14,793 nt of DNA from BS750m-G4 sp964472195 (GTDB lineage Bacteria; Bacteroidota; Ignavibacteria; Tepidaquicellales; Tepidaquicellaceae): NCBI GenBank assembly GCA_964472195.1, contig CAYYJH010000070.1, positions 1-14,793 of the forward strand, read 5' to 3'. A program made the position numbers and the translations under genes. Each line of letters begins with the position of its first letter. Position 1 is the stretch's first letter. Positions 1 to 7,895 of this stretch are shown here, piece by piece. The notes beneath the pieces were generated by a model. The model was not told where the DNA came from, searched no databases, and was given only the letters and a program-made list of their open reading frames with translations.

Positions 1-152
1 AAATAGTGCAAATACAATATTATTTCAGTGAATATAATAATGTATAATGAAAGTGAATTTATCATATAATAACATTTTACATGTATTTTGAAATTATCCT
101 TTCATTATTCAATTAACTGCAATATCTTTACTTAAATTAATCAGCATAGAGT

Positions 153-159
153 AAGGAGG
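153..159 (+). promoter_or_regulatory. Strong Shine-Dalgarno for the barrel gene
   Basis: AAGGAGG lies 10 bases before the ATG at 170 and fixes that start. It stands out because most other genes in the window have no recognisable ribosome binding site. The AT-rich stretch before it (1-150) presumably carries the promoter, but I cannot pick out a convincing -33/-7 pair. Confidence 0.75.
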
Positions 160-169
160 GGAAAAAAAT

Positions 170-874
170 ATGAAAATAGTACTACCATTATTTTTTGTTT
201 TATTCTTCACAGTGTGTTCTTTTGCACAGGAAATGGTCGATGTAATTTATTTTAATAGCGGTAATCTTGTCAGAGGGGAAATATTAGAACGAAACTTAGA
301 AACGATTGTTATACAGACTATCCAGGGAAGTGTTTATACTTTTAGAATGGAAGGAATAGATAAGATAACAAAAGAACGAAAGATTAAACCGCGTCGTCCA
401 CTTAATCCAAAATTAATGATATTCACGAGTGGTGCATACACAATACCGATAACCGATTCTGATTTTTCTGATATGCATCATCCCGGGCCGGGTGTAAACT
501 TAGGTGGAGCTTATATATTCAATGACATGCTATCGCTAAGGCTGGATATACAATATAATGATTTCCCATTCAGCTCAGGAAGCTCGGCTATCTCATTTTC
601 AACAGCAAAGCTGGATCTTCTGATATACAGTCCTATTACAGCGACCGTAAATCCGTACGGATTAATCGGTGCGGGGGCGTTTTTCCTTAAGAAGGGAGGT
701 TCAGACAATTATAGAACTAATCTTGGTGTAAGTTTTGGCGGCGGGGTAAGTTTTAAATTATCGGAGAAGGATATTTATTTCTTCATAGAATCTCAATACA
801 ATTATAATTTTACTGAAGACACCGAAAAGGGATATATTCCCATTAAAGCAGGATTTATATTTGTCCCATACTAA
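170..874 (+). CDS. Secreted outer-membrane beta-barrel-like protein
   Basis: A 234-residue protein with a classic Sec signal peptide: Lys2, a hydrophobic core of about residues 4-15, and likely cleavage after CSFAQ near residue 20. Residues 22-70 form a small all-beta module (DVIYFNSGNLVRGEI, then FRMEGIDKITKE). Such modules often precede barrels in Bacteroidota and Ignavibacteriota proteins of unknown function. From about residue 80 there are alternating hydrophobic/polar strands rich in Gly, Tyr and Phe, ending in GFIFVPY with a terminal aromatic residue, as expected of a small outer-membrane barrel. The exact role (porin, adhesin or structural protein) cannot be told. It has a strong ribosome binding site and its own terminator, so it is probably a single-gene transcript. 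Function is inferred from architecture only. Confidence 0.7.
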   Translation: MKIVLPLFFVLFFTVCSFAQEMVDVIYFNSGNLVRGEILERNLETIVIQTIQGSVYTFRMEGIDKITKERKIKPRRPLNPKLMIFTSGAYTIPITDSDFSDMHHPGPGVNLGGAYIFNDMLSLRLDIQYNDFPFSSGSSAISFSTAKLDLLIYSPITATVNPYGLIGAGAFFLKKGGSDNYRTNLGVSFGGGVSFKLSEKDIYFFIESQYNYNFTEDTEKGYIPIKAGFIFVPY

Positions 875-921
875 TATAGATTTTAAGTTCCACAATTTTT
901 TAATTTTTGATAAATGATTTT

Positions 922-946
922 AGGGCTGAGTTATCAGTCCTTTTTT
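922..946 (+). terminator. Rho-independent terminator after the barrel gene
   Basis: AGGGCTGA (922-929), loop GTTA, then TCAGTCCT (934-941) form an 8-bp stem with one G-U pair, followed directly by a T run to 946. It sits 48 bases after the barrel gene's stop. An upstream TTG-type start for arfB near 914 would overlap it, which argues for the ATG at 968. Confidence 0.75.
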
Positions 947-967
947 ATTTCACATTCAATAGCTTTT

Positions 968-1381
968 ATGAATATTCAAGAGAGGAATTTTTTCGAAGAA
1001 TTCGTTTTCAAGGCTTCCCGAAGCGGGGGGAAGGGAGGACAACATGTCAATAAAGTTTCAACGAAAGTTGAATTATTTTTTGATGTGAAAAATTCACTTG
1101 TTCTTACTAACGATGAAAAAAGGATTATTCTAAGAAAGTTAAAGAATAAGATCGACAAAAAAGGTTTATTAAGAATTGTTTCACAATCCGAGCGTTCTCA
1201 AATTATGAATAAAAAAAGAGTAGCTAAAAGATTTTATGAAATTATTGAAAAAGCATTAAAAAAGAAAAAGGTAAGAAAAAAAACAAAACCAACTCAATTA
1301 TCGAAAGTAAAAAGACTCACCTCAAAGAAGATAATATCTACTAAGAAGAAGTTACGGAATGAGCCTTCAATAGAAGAATAG
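968..1381 (+). CDS. arfB: Peptidyl-tRNA hydrolase ArfB (ribosome rescue)
   Basis: A 137-residue class-I release-factor-like protein of the ArfB/YaeJ family. In this family the protein enters the empty A site of a stalled ribosome and hydrolyses the peptidyl-tRNA without a stop codon. The catalytic loop is visible as SGGKGGQHVNKV, with the GGQ at residues 23-25, close to its position in E. coli ArfB (26-28). The C-terminal 40 residues are strongly basic (KKKKVRKKTKPT, then KRLTSKK), matching the tail that occupies the mRNA channel. Length is normal (about 140) and the codon-recognition domain of true RF1/RF2 is absent. I chose the ATG at 968, although the frame is open to 914, because the longer form adds a hydrophobic 18-residue leader and would overlap a terminator. 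The pgeF gene follows after 16 bases, so the two are probably co-transcribed. Confidence 0.9.
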   Translation: MNIQERNFFEEFVFKASRSGGKGGQHVNKVSTKVELFFDVKNSLVLTNDEKRIILRKLKNKIDKKGLLRIVSQSERSQIMNKKRVAKRFYEIIEKALKKKKVRKKTKPTQLSKVKRLTSKKIISTKKKLRNEPSIEE

Positions 1382-1397
1382 AATTTATATAATTCAC

Positions 1398-2129
1398 TTG
1401 AAAATAATTTATTCAAATATATTTAATCAGTATCCTGAAATAAAATTTGGATTCAGCACAAAACAGGGGGGCGTTTCGCCTCCGCCATATTATATGAACC
1501 TTAGCACTAATGTTGGAGACAGCGGGGAGAATGTAAAAAAGAACCGCGAAATTTTTTTTGGAGCTCTTGGTATAGGATTAGAAAATATTACAATTCAAGG
1601 ACAGGTACATTCGACGAATATTAAATATATATCGACGCCCGGGTATGTAAAAAACTGTGATTGTTTATATACGGATAAAAAAAATAATTTTCTTGTTATA
1701 AGCGGTGCTGATTGTATTACTATTTTCTTGTATGAACCGCATAAAAAGGTTATCGCAGGAATTCATTCCGGGTGGAAGGGAACTTACGGTAAGATTTTAA
1801 CGAAAGCAGTTAAAGAATTACAAAGAAAGTTTTCGATTGATGTATCGGAGCTGAAGATTTATATAGGACCTTCCATATCTCAAGATTGTTATGAAGTTGG
1901 AGAAGAAGTAGCAGAATTATTCGAAGATGATATACAGTACTTTAAAAATGGAAAGTACCATCTTGATCTAAAAAAAAGCAACACCAATCAACTACTCAAG
2001 CTTGGAGCTAAGATTGATAATATTGAAGTTTCCGGGTATTGTACATATAAAGATAAAGACTTGTTTCATTCACACAGAAGGGATAAGGGTAAAACCGGAA
2101 GGATGTTTGGCGTAATAGGAATGGTATAA
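1398..2129 (+). CDS. pgeF: PgeF/YfiH laccase-domain purine nucleoside phosphorylase
   Basis: A 243-residue protein of the PgeF (YfiH/YlmD, Cu-oxidase_4) family. Members are zinc enzymes with purine nucleoside phosphorylase and adenosine deaminase activity, and in E. coli the protein is linked to peptidoglycan precursor fidelity. The family's metal-binding positions are visible: His71 (GQVHSTN), Cys106 (SGADC) and His123 (GIHSGWKG). Also present are IGPSISQDCYEVG and the C-terminal FHSHRRDKGKTGR motif. Length is typical. The start is TTG, with no in-frame ATG before the conserved FSTKQGGVS block. It probably shares a transcript with arfB. Its TAA directly abuts the stop of the convergent MFS gene with no spacer. 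Confidence 0.88.
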   Translation: MKIIYSNIFNQYPEIKFGFSTKQGGVSPPPYYMNLSTNVGDSGENVKKNREIFFGALGIGLENITIQGQVHSTNIKYISTPGYVKNCDCLYTDKKNNFLVISGADCITIFLYEPHKKVIAGIHSGWKGTYGKILTKAVKELQRKFSIDVSELKIYIGPSISQDCYEVGEEVAELFEDDIQYFKNGKYHLDLKKSNTNQLLKLGAKIDNIEVSGYCTYKDKDLFHSHRRDKGKTGRMFGVIGMV

Positions 2130-3344
2130 TTATTTTCTTAAAATCTTAATACAATAAATTGTAATCATCAACATGAAAAAGCCACCTGTGATAAACGGAT
2201 ATTGATAACCAAACTTTTCATAAATAAAACCTCCCCAGACTGGTCCAAGAAATCTTGCAAGAGAGCTTAATGATTGATTTATTCCGAGTACGGAACCCTG
2301 TTCGTCCCTGCTTACATTTTGAGAAATTAAACCGAGCGTCATAGGATTATTGATGCCATTACCAAAGGCTAAGATAAAAATGACCAAAAGAAGTATTGTA
2401 ACACTCGTCGAAAAAGGTATCAAAGTCAGCCCGATGAAGACAAAGAAGTTACCGATGATGAGAGATCTTTTTTCCCCAAATTTAATTTTAAAAAATTTAA
2501 TGAGCGTTGCCTGAACTATTGAACCAACAACTCCAAGGAATGATAGTAAATATCCTATCTCAGCCTGATTTAAATTAAGTCCTTCTTTTCTTTCACCGAA
2601 AAGTTGAAAAGTTCCGTATATGTTAGCGAATGAGAATGTTATAAAGAAGAATATAACAACGTAAATACCAACATCAATATTTCTAATGACATCTTTGATT
2701 GCTTTTATATTAACAATTGCAAGTCCTGTGAAGTTTTTCTTGTTTTCAGCCCTAATGTCAGAAGAAAGTGTTTCTTTGAAAATTGTTACACAAAGTATCA
2801 AGGCGATAAAAGAAAAAACTCCCGAAAGCATTATTGGAACTCCATATCCGAATTTAACGGACAATACCCCTCCCAGTGCGGGACCGAAAACAAATCCGAG
2901 TGCAAATGCTGATCCGAGTATACCCATACCTTTGGATCTGCCCTCTTTTGTAGTAATGTCAGAAACGACTGCTTGAGCTGCTGATATATTTGCAGAAAAT
3001 AGTCCCGCAAAAGCTCTTGCGATTATTAACAATGGTAAAGATAACACAAATCCGGAAAAAACTAATGCCATAAGTGAATAAGCAAGAATGTTCCCGGTAA
3101 GACTCATGATAAGAATAGGTTTCCTGCCGTAAATGTCTGAAAGAGAACCCCAAAGAGGTGTAAAGAAAAATTGCATTAAAGAATAAATACCAGCAACGAG
3201 ACCGATCATTGTTTCGCTGATGTGTAACACTTTGAATGAAAAATCCGGAAGCAGAGGGATTATAATACCGAAACCAAGCAGGTCTATGAAGATAGTGAAA
3301 TAAATCACTACAAAAGCTGACCTATCTGCTCTTGATTTATGCAT
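2130..3344 (-). CDS. MFS transporter, DHA1/TetA-like drug exporter family
   Basis: A 404-residue integral membrane protein, the usual length for a 12-helix major facilitator. The first helix carries IDLLGFGIIIPLLPDF (residues 19-34), characteristic of the TetA/DHA1 branch. The helix 2-3 loop carries motif A, GSLSDIYGRKP (66-76). Helix 5 holds GSAFALGFVFGPALGG, matching the antiporter motif C region. A basic loop in the second half (KIKFGEKRS) is the weaker motif A repeat. The family exchanges small hydrophobic molecules or drugs for protons at the inner membrane, and the substrate here cannot be read from sequence. It starts 42 bases after the M50 protease stop on the same strand, so the two are possibly one transcript. 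No Shine-Dalgarno is visible. Confidence 0.85.
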   Translation of the reverse strand: MHKSRADRSAFVVIYFTIFIDLLGFGIIIPLLPDFSFKVLHISETMIGLVAGIYSLMQFFFTPLWGSLSDIYGRKPILIMSLTGNILAYSLMALVFSGFVLSLPLLIIARAFAGLFSANISAAQAVVSDITTKEGRSKGMGILGSAFALGFVFGPALGGVLSVKFGYGVPIMLSGVFSFIALILCVTIFKETLSSDIRAENKKNFTGLAIVNIKAIKDVIRNIDVGIYVVIFFFITFSFANIYGTFQLFGERKEGLNLNQAEIGYLLSFLGVVGSIVQATLIKFFKIKFGEKRSLIIGNFFVFIGLTLIPFSTSVTILLLVIFILAFGNGINNPMTLGLISQNVSRDEQGSVLGINQSLSSLARFLGPVWGGFIYEKFGYQYPFITGGFFMLMITIYCIKILRK

Positions 3345-3386
3345 TGGTTGATCTTAACATTTCTTGTGTAGTATGATTTATCATAT

Positions 3387-4412
3387 TTAAATTCCCGTGA
3401 ATGGTACTGGACAAAATGATGTTATGAATATGAAGTAAGAGAACCACCCGATAAGCATTCTTGTGTTGCCAAGCGGAGTATCGATATCATGGCAGATTGG
3501 TGGATGCTTTATCTTGATGAGGAAAAAGATTAATAGAACCCATATCAACCAGTTTACCGAACCAAATTCAAATGCTACTCCTGCAAGAGGTAAGAATCCG
3601 GCAAGTCCGAAGAATAAGAGAAGTCCGAAGACGGTGTATGCTAAATATTTATGATTCTTCCCGAACATAGCATAAGAAATGTGTCCTCCGTCAAGCTGTC
3701 CGATTGGCATCATATTTAATGCAGTTATTAAAAGTCCAAACCAGCCAACACATAAAAATGGGTAGTGGTATACTTCATTCATCGGAGGTATAAAGACAGA
3801 TGGTGATGATGCGAATATTTTTTCAAGAACCCAGAAAATTATATTATAACCAAACGAAAATCCTGTTGTAGCAATTCCTTGAGTTGCATATTCCGGGTGT
3901 ATTGTATAAAGAAAAGTTACGGGTGGAAGTGTAAGAAATCCGATTATTAATATTATTAAAGAGGTTACCCATCCCGCGATCGGACCGGCAACACCAACAT
4001 CAAACAAAGATTTCCTGGATTGTGTTCTTGTTTTCATTTTTATTACCGCTCCCATCGTTCCGAAAGGATTTAGAAAAAGGAAAGGGAAAGGAATATAATA
4101 AGGAAGAGTTACTGAAATCTTATGAAATTTAGCTGCGAAATAATGACCGAACTCGTGAGTTGTAATGACGAGTAATATCAAAGATGAATATGTTAATCCA
4201 ATGGTAAAGTTACCTAACTGGTATGGGTCCTGGTTTGCCCAGGTAACACCAGCTAATGTAGTCGTAAAAAAGGTGAGTAAAAAAAGAGCTATGTTGGTTA
4301 TATAAGGAAATCTTTTTTTCCTGTTTTTAATTTCGTACTCACTATTTTCTATTCCCGAAGATGTGGATTCCCAATTCCTCTGGTTATCGTAAAGTCGGTT
4401 GTTCTCAGACAT
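3387..4412 (-). CDS. Site-2 protease family (M50) membrane metalloprotease, EGY-like
   Basis: A 341-residue polytopic zinc protease. The active site is HEFGH (His86, Glu87, His90), and the second motif NMMPIGQLDGGH supplies Asn233 and the third zinc ligand Asp241. Between them lies FLNPFGTMGAVIKMK followed by SRKSLFDVGVAGPIAG, diagnostic of the subgroup that includes plant EGY1 (S2P-M50_like_2). There is no PDZ domain, so it is not RseP. Residues 1-35 are polar and probably cytosolic, and the remainder has about seven or eight hydrophobic segments. I start at the ATG at 4412, because the frame extends only to a TTG three codons upstream. It is divergent from a CPBP protease gene 130 bases away. 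Substrates are unknown; family members cleave membrane-embedded regulators or process envelope proteins. Confidence 0.85.
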   Translation of the reverse strand: MSENNRLYDNQRNWESTSSGIENSEYEIKNRKKRFPYITNIALFLLTFFTTTLAGVTWANQDPYQLGNFTIGLTYSSLILLVITTHEFGHYFAAKFHKISVTLPYYIPFPFLFLNPFGTMGAVIKMKTRTQSRKSLFDVGVAGPIAGWVTSLIILIIGFLTLPPVTFLYTIHPEYATQGIATTGFSFGYNIIFWVLEKIFASSPSVFIPPMNEVYHYPFLCVGWFGLLITALNMMPIGQLDGGHISYAMFGKNHKYLAYTVFGLLLFFGLAGFLPLAGVAFEFGSVNWLIWVLLIFFLIKIKHPPICHDIDTPLGNTRMLIGWFSYFIFITSFCPVPFTGI

Positions 4413-4542
4413 ATAGCACAAAAATAATTTTAATGTTTGTTAAAAGCAATTTTTTAAAATTAGACTTACCATTTAATACTCTTTAAATAATAATGTTTTT
4501 TATTGATATTGCGTATAAAATTATTTTTAAAAAAATAACAGC
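4413..4542. promoter_or_regulatory. Divergent promoter region between two membrane-protease genes
   Basis: A 130-base, very AT-rich spacer separates the divergently read M50 and CPBP genes and must hold both promoters. I see no convincing -33/-7 or -35/-10 pair and no strong inverted repeat. Confidence 0.4.
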
Positions 4543-5484
4543 TTGAACGATCAAATTAATGGGAACGATCTTTTAAACAACAACTCTAAAGGTCCTTTAT
4601 CAAATATACATCCTGCTCTTTTTATTTTGATAACATTGGTGACTGTGTTCATTACTTATCAAATCATTGGAGGCGTGATAACGGTTTTAGTATTGGGACC
4701 CAACATTATTGAAGAACCGGCAAATCTTAGTCTGACGAGGATCATTATAACTTTTTCACAATTCATGTTCATACTCGTTCCTGTTGTTGTCCTCAACATG
4801 ATGCAGGGTAGTGTTTTTAAAGAAACTTTCAGATTGAAGAAACCGGATATTCTCGTTTTCATACTAAGTGTCTTAGGTATACTAATAGTGCAGCCCTTTC
4901 TTCAGGTTTATTTGTACTTGCAAAACAAATTAATCTTTTCAATACCCTTCGGGTCGGAGTTTTTAAAAAGTGTTAAGGAATTATTCGATTCTCTCGAAGC
5001 ATTGACTTTAAAACTCGTTGCATCTCATTCCGTTCCGGAATTTATTTTTGTTGTGTTTGTTATTGCGATAACACCAGCAATTTGCGAAGAGTTTCTATTT
5101 AGAGGATTAATTCTTAAGAATTTTGAACGTTTTGTAACCCCGATTCGAGCAATTGTATTTACAGGTTTGATATTCGCATTGTTTCACTTTCATCCTTTTA
5201 ACATTATCCCGCTCGCTATTCTTGGAATTTATCTGACATTAATTACCTATTACAGCGGAAGTTTATACACAGCTATTTTTGTGCATTTTATCAACAACTT
5301 TTTTTCTGTTATGGCGGTTTATATATTTGGGAAAGAACAAATTGACAATCCCGATATGGGAGGACCTGAACTTACTCAATTTATTCTTTTGGGAGTGCTG
5401 TCATTAGTATTGTTCATTGCTGTCATAAAAATTATAAAAACTGTACATCTGAAGAAGGTAAATTTTAATAAAGAGTCATCATAA
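4543..5484 (+). CDS. CPBP-family intramembrane metalloprotease
   Basis: A 313-residue polytopic protein with the CPBP (CAAX protease / Abi) motifs. Motif 1 is CEEFLFRG with Glu182, Glu183 and Arg187. Motif 2 is FALFHFHP with His215. Motif 3 is HFINN with His248 and Asn252. These residues form the glutamate/histidine active site seen in Rce1-type proteases. An extra N-terminal region of about 90 residues has two hydrophobic segments before the core. Prokaryotic members process peptides or act in envelope and immunity functions; nothing here gives the substrate. The start is TTG: an in-frame stop lies five codons upstream and there is no nearby ATG in frame. cdsA follows after 23 bases, so the two are probably one operon. 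Confidence 0.85.
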   Translation: MNDQINGNDLLNNNSKGPLSNIHPALFILITLVTVFITYQIIGGVITVLVLGPNIIEEPANLSLTRIIITFSQFMFILVPVVVLNMMQGSVFKETFRLKKPDILVFILSVLGILIVQPFLQVYLYLQNKLIFSIPFGSEFLKSVKELFDSLEALTLKLVASHSVPEFIFVVFVIAITPAICEEFLFRGLILKNFERFVTPIRAIVFTGLIFALFHFHPFNIIPLAILGIYLTLITYYSGSLYTAIFVHFINNFFSVMAVYIFGKEQIDNPDMGGPELTQFILLGVLSLVLFIAVIKIIKTVHLKKVNFNKESS

Positions 5485-5507
5485 AATTATTTTAGTAAAA
5501 TGTCAGT

Positions 5508-6293
5508 ATGAGTAATACACTGAAAAGAATTCTCGTTGGAGTTATTGGAATTCCTGTAATATTATTTCTAATTTATAAAGGCGGTATTTACTTTTTTATA
5601 TTGTCTGTACTTTTGCAATCGGTTTGTCTGTTTGAAATTAGCAGTATGTTCAAAAAAAGGAACTACTTTCCTTTGAAGATCATCACTATCCTCGTTTCTA
5701 TCTTAATATTAATTACAAGCTTTTATTTCGAATCATATCTCATAGTCAGTTTTTTAATTGCTGTTATCAGTGTTGCTTCTTTGGAAATTTTTAGAAAAGA
5801 AAGAAGAAATCCCGTTAACCCGATGATTTCAGTTTTTAGTTTGTTATACATCACAGTTCCTTTTCTTCTGCTGAATGAGTTGCTGCGAATAAAAAATTTC
5901 AATATTGTAATTTACATTATGGTACTTATCTGGAGCTGTGATACGTTTGCTTATTTCGGCGGGAAATATTTTGGCAAGCATCTCCTTAACTCTATAAGTC
6001 CGAAAAAAACCTGGGAAGGTACTGTTATTGGATTAATATTCACGATTACTGCATCTTTGGTTTTCTATTTTTATTTCCCTGAAGCACTGTCTTTACAAGA
6101 TGCATTAATAGTTGGCAGTCTCGTTGGTGTGTTCGGACAGGTTGGTGACCTTTTTCAATCCTTGTTAAAAAGATTTAACGATGTTAAAGATTCATCCCAA
6201 TTAATTCCCGGGCATGGAGGTGTTCTCGATAGATTCGATAGTCTTATTTTTGTAACGCCAATTGTGTTTATTTATTTCAATTACTTAAAATGA
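5508..6293 (+). CDS. cdsA: Phosphatidate cytidylyltransferase CdsA
   Basis: A 261-residue integral membrane enzyme that makes CDP-diacylglycerol from CTP and phosphatidic acid, the branch point of bacterial phospholipid synthesis at the inner membrane. The family signature is complete: it starts at Ser218 (SLLKRFNDVKDSSQ), passes through LIPGHGGVLDR and ends at Arg242. Upstream conserved blocks are CDTFAYFGGKYFGKH (144-158) and SPKKTWEG (164-171), then GQVGDLFQS (210-218) with the metal-binding Asp. Several hydrophobic helices fill residues 5-140. Length is slightly below the usual 265-285 because of short loops. It follows the CPBP protease in a likely two-gene operon. There is no Shine-Dalgarno. 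Confidence 0.92.
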   Translation: MSNTLKRILVGVIGIPVILFLIYKGGIYFFILSVLLQSVCLFEISSMFKKRNYFPLKIITILVSILILITSFYFESYLIVSFLIAVISVASLEIFRKERRNPVNPMISVFSLLYITVPFLLLNELLRIKNFNIVIYIMVLIWSCDTFAYFGGKYFGKHLLNSISPKKTWEGTVIGLIFTITASLVFYFYFPEALSLQDALIVGSLVGVFGQVGDLFQSLLKRFNDVKDSSQLIPGHGGVLDRFDSLIFVTPIVFIYFNYLK

Positions 6294-6410
6294 TTATTAA
6301 CTATAAAAATTATTTTTGTATTATTTAACTTGAATTGAAATCTTAAGTTTTTATCTTTATATATAGAATTACGTAAACTCAAAGTTGTTTTAATTAAGTA
6401 TCTTTTTGAA

Positions 6411-6914
6411 ATGGCTAAAGGAAAAAAAGCAGTTAAAAAAACAAAGAAGATCATTAAACATCCAAAGTCTGAGAATAAAAATTCAGAATTGGATTTGGAT
6501 AATGAATTTAATGATGATGTGCTTGATGATTACGTCGATGATGTATATGATAATTTTGAGGTTGAAGATGACAGCGAATTCCTGAATGAAGTTAAGAAAT
6601 TTGAGAAGCAGCATCAGGGTGCTAAAATAGTAAATGTATACAAACTGATTGGTAAACCGAGTTTCAAGAAATTTACTGAGCTTGATAATAGTACTTTAAA
6701 AACAGAATATCAAAAATTTCTCTCGCTGCTGGATACGAGAAACATAATAGTTCATTTTAAGAATGAGTATCCTGTAACAGAAAAGTATAGATTCATTACA
6801 GAGGAAATTTTTTCTCAGGATGCTGAGGATGTAAAAGGTACTAACCTGCACGTTAATTTCATTTACGAAGATTTTCATCCTGAAATGGACGAGGATGAAG
6901 ACGAAGAATTTTAA
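6411..6914 (+). CDS. Acidic protein of unknown function
   Basis: A 167-residue soluble protein that I do not recognise. It has three parts: a lysine-rich N-terminus (residues 2-20), a strongly acidic Asp/Glu-rich segment (about 26-58, with DDVLDDYVDDVYD), and a mixed alpha/beta-looking domain (about 60-158, with YPVTEKYRFITEEIF and NLHVNFIYEDFHPE), ending in an acidic tail EDEDEEF. There is no signal peptide, membrane segment or cysteine. The charge segregation suggests a disordered arm attached to one folded domain that binds a partner. The next gene, a PRX-like protein, begins 9 bases after its stop, so the two are very likely co-transcribed. A 117-base AT-rich spacer precedes it. Function is unknown. 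Confidence 0.7.
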   Translation: MAKGKKAVKKTKKIIKHPKSENKNSELDLDNEFNDDVLDDYVDDVYDNFEVEDDSEFLNEVKKFEKQHQGAKIVNVYKLIGKPSFKKFTELDNSTLKTEYQKFLSLLDTRNIIVHFKNEYPVTEKYRFITEEIFSQDAEDVKGTNLHVNFIYEDFHPEMDEDEDEEF

Positions 6915-6923
6915 AACAATAAT

Positions 6924-7475
6924 ATGTCATTACTCGAAAGCAGCAAATCCGATATTAACTCTCCAATAATAAGTTTCACACTGATGGGAATCGATAACAA
7001 GAACCATTCTCCATCAGAGTTTGATGACAAGGAAGTTATAATAATTATATTTATTTGTAACCACTGCCCTTACGTTAAAGCTGTTATGGATAGGTTCGTT
7101 GCGTTTCAGGAAAAGTATAAAGCGAAGGGTGTCCAGTTAATCGGGATTAATCCAAACGACACGGTTACGTACCCGGAGGATTCCTTCGACAACATGAAAC
7201 TCTTCGCGGAGGAATACAAAATTAACTTTCCATACCTTATCGATGATACTCAGGAAACAGCAAGGAACTACGATGCAGTCTGCACACCCGACATATACGT
7301 TTACGATAAGGACAGGAAATTGAAATACAGGGGAAGGTTCGACGATAACTGGCAGGATGAAACGAGTGTAACAACGAACGACCTTGTAAAAGCTGTTGAG
7401 ATGATATTGCAGGGAAAGGATGTGGATTTCAAACAGATACCTTCCATGGGTTGCTCTATAAAGTGGAAGAGCTAA
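6924..7475 (+). CDS. PRX-like thioredoxin-family protein
   Basis: A 183-residue protein with the thioredoxin fold of the peroxiredoxin-like group (PRX_like1 type). The active-site segment is IICxxC-like: FICNHCPYVKAVMDRF with Cys45 and Cys48, in the form typical of this group (NHCPYV) rather than the WCGPC of thioredoxin. Further conserved features are GINPND (74-79), the cis-Pro loop CTPDIYVYD with Cys120, and YRGRFDDNW (135-143). The C-terminus has a conserved MGCSIKWK with Cys177. It has no signal peptide, so it is probably cytosolic. The biochemical role of the group is not settled; thiol oxidoreductase or peroxidase activity is likely. It reads with the acidic unknown protein upstream. 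Its codons look somewhat more G+C-rich than those of its neighbours. Confidence 0.82.
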   Translation: MSLLESSKSDINSPIISFTLMGIDNKNHSPSEFDDKEVIIIIFICNHCPYVKAVMDRFVAFQEKYKAKGVQLIGINPNDTVTYPEDSFDNMKLFAEEYKINFPYLIDDTQETARNYDAVCTPDIYVYDKDRKLKYRGRFDDNWQDETSVTTNDLVKAVEMILQGKDVDFKQIPSMGCSIKWKS

Positions 7476-7895
7476 TCCAACTATTTTTTTATTATTTTAC
7501 TATTTACATAAGTCTTTATTCACTGACAAGTCACGGACGACATAGTTGCAAACCATTCCGAACTTTTTAATTTTATGTGTCATGGTCTGCCTGCCTGGCG
7601 CATGCGGGGACTGTAGCACACCATTTACTCATAAAATATTTCAAAGTGTGAATAAATTTTAGGAAACTGGGAGTCTGTCCAAGAACTATTCATATTAGGT
7701 AGTCGCAGGCTTTATGCCTGCGTTTAAAGAATAAAATCGCAACCTAAAGGATGCGGCTAATATCAAATTGAAGTATTCGGACTGACCCGGGATTTCGTTA
7801 CGAGAAGAAGCATGGGATTGTGGATTGCCGGTTACTCTATATTATTGTTACAGGATTCATGTTATTAAATAGTGGCACTGTTAAAGAAAGCTTAA
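7476..7895. other. Gene-free stretch with a mobile-like repeat
   Basis: 420 bases without a convincing gene separate two convergent genes. It contains repeat element copy 1 (7673-7786). A more G+C-rich patch at about 7570-7620 (CATGGTCTGCC, then CCTGGCGCATGCGGGGACTG) looks like a degraded repeat. No terminator with a T run is evident for either flanking gene. Confidence 0.6.
7673..7786 (+). repeat. MITE-like element copy 1 with two REP-like hairpins
   Basis: A 114-base element that begins GTCTGTCCAAGAACTA and ends AAGTATTCGGACTGAC. The ends are imperfect inverted repeats, 11 of 16 matching. Inside, a GTAG tetranucleotide (7699-7702) precedes the hairpin CGCAGGC-TTTAT-GCCTGCG (7704-7722). A second hairpin, CGCAACC-TAAA-GGATGCG with one mismatch, follows at 7738-7755 and is trailed by GCTAA, roughly the inverse of the GTAG header. 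GTAG plus hairpin is the known layout of REP sequences mobilised by RAYT/TnpA-REP enzymes. A second copy lies at 9783-9868. No transposase gene is present, so it would be non-autonomous. Confidence 0.75.

Noticed and set aside
914..967. N-terminal extension of arfB to an upstream start
   Set aside because: It overlaps the terminator at 922-946 and adds a hydrophobic leader absent from the family; the ATG at 968 gives the normal length.
2686..2976. 96-codon frame on the + strand inside the MFS gene
   Set aside because: Shadow of the strongly supported MFS coding frame on the other strand.
7812..7868. 18-codon frame starting MGLWIAGYS
   Set aside because: Too short, no ribosome binding site and no family resemblance.
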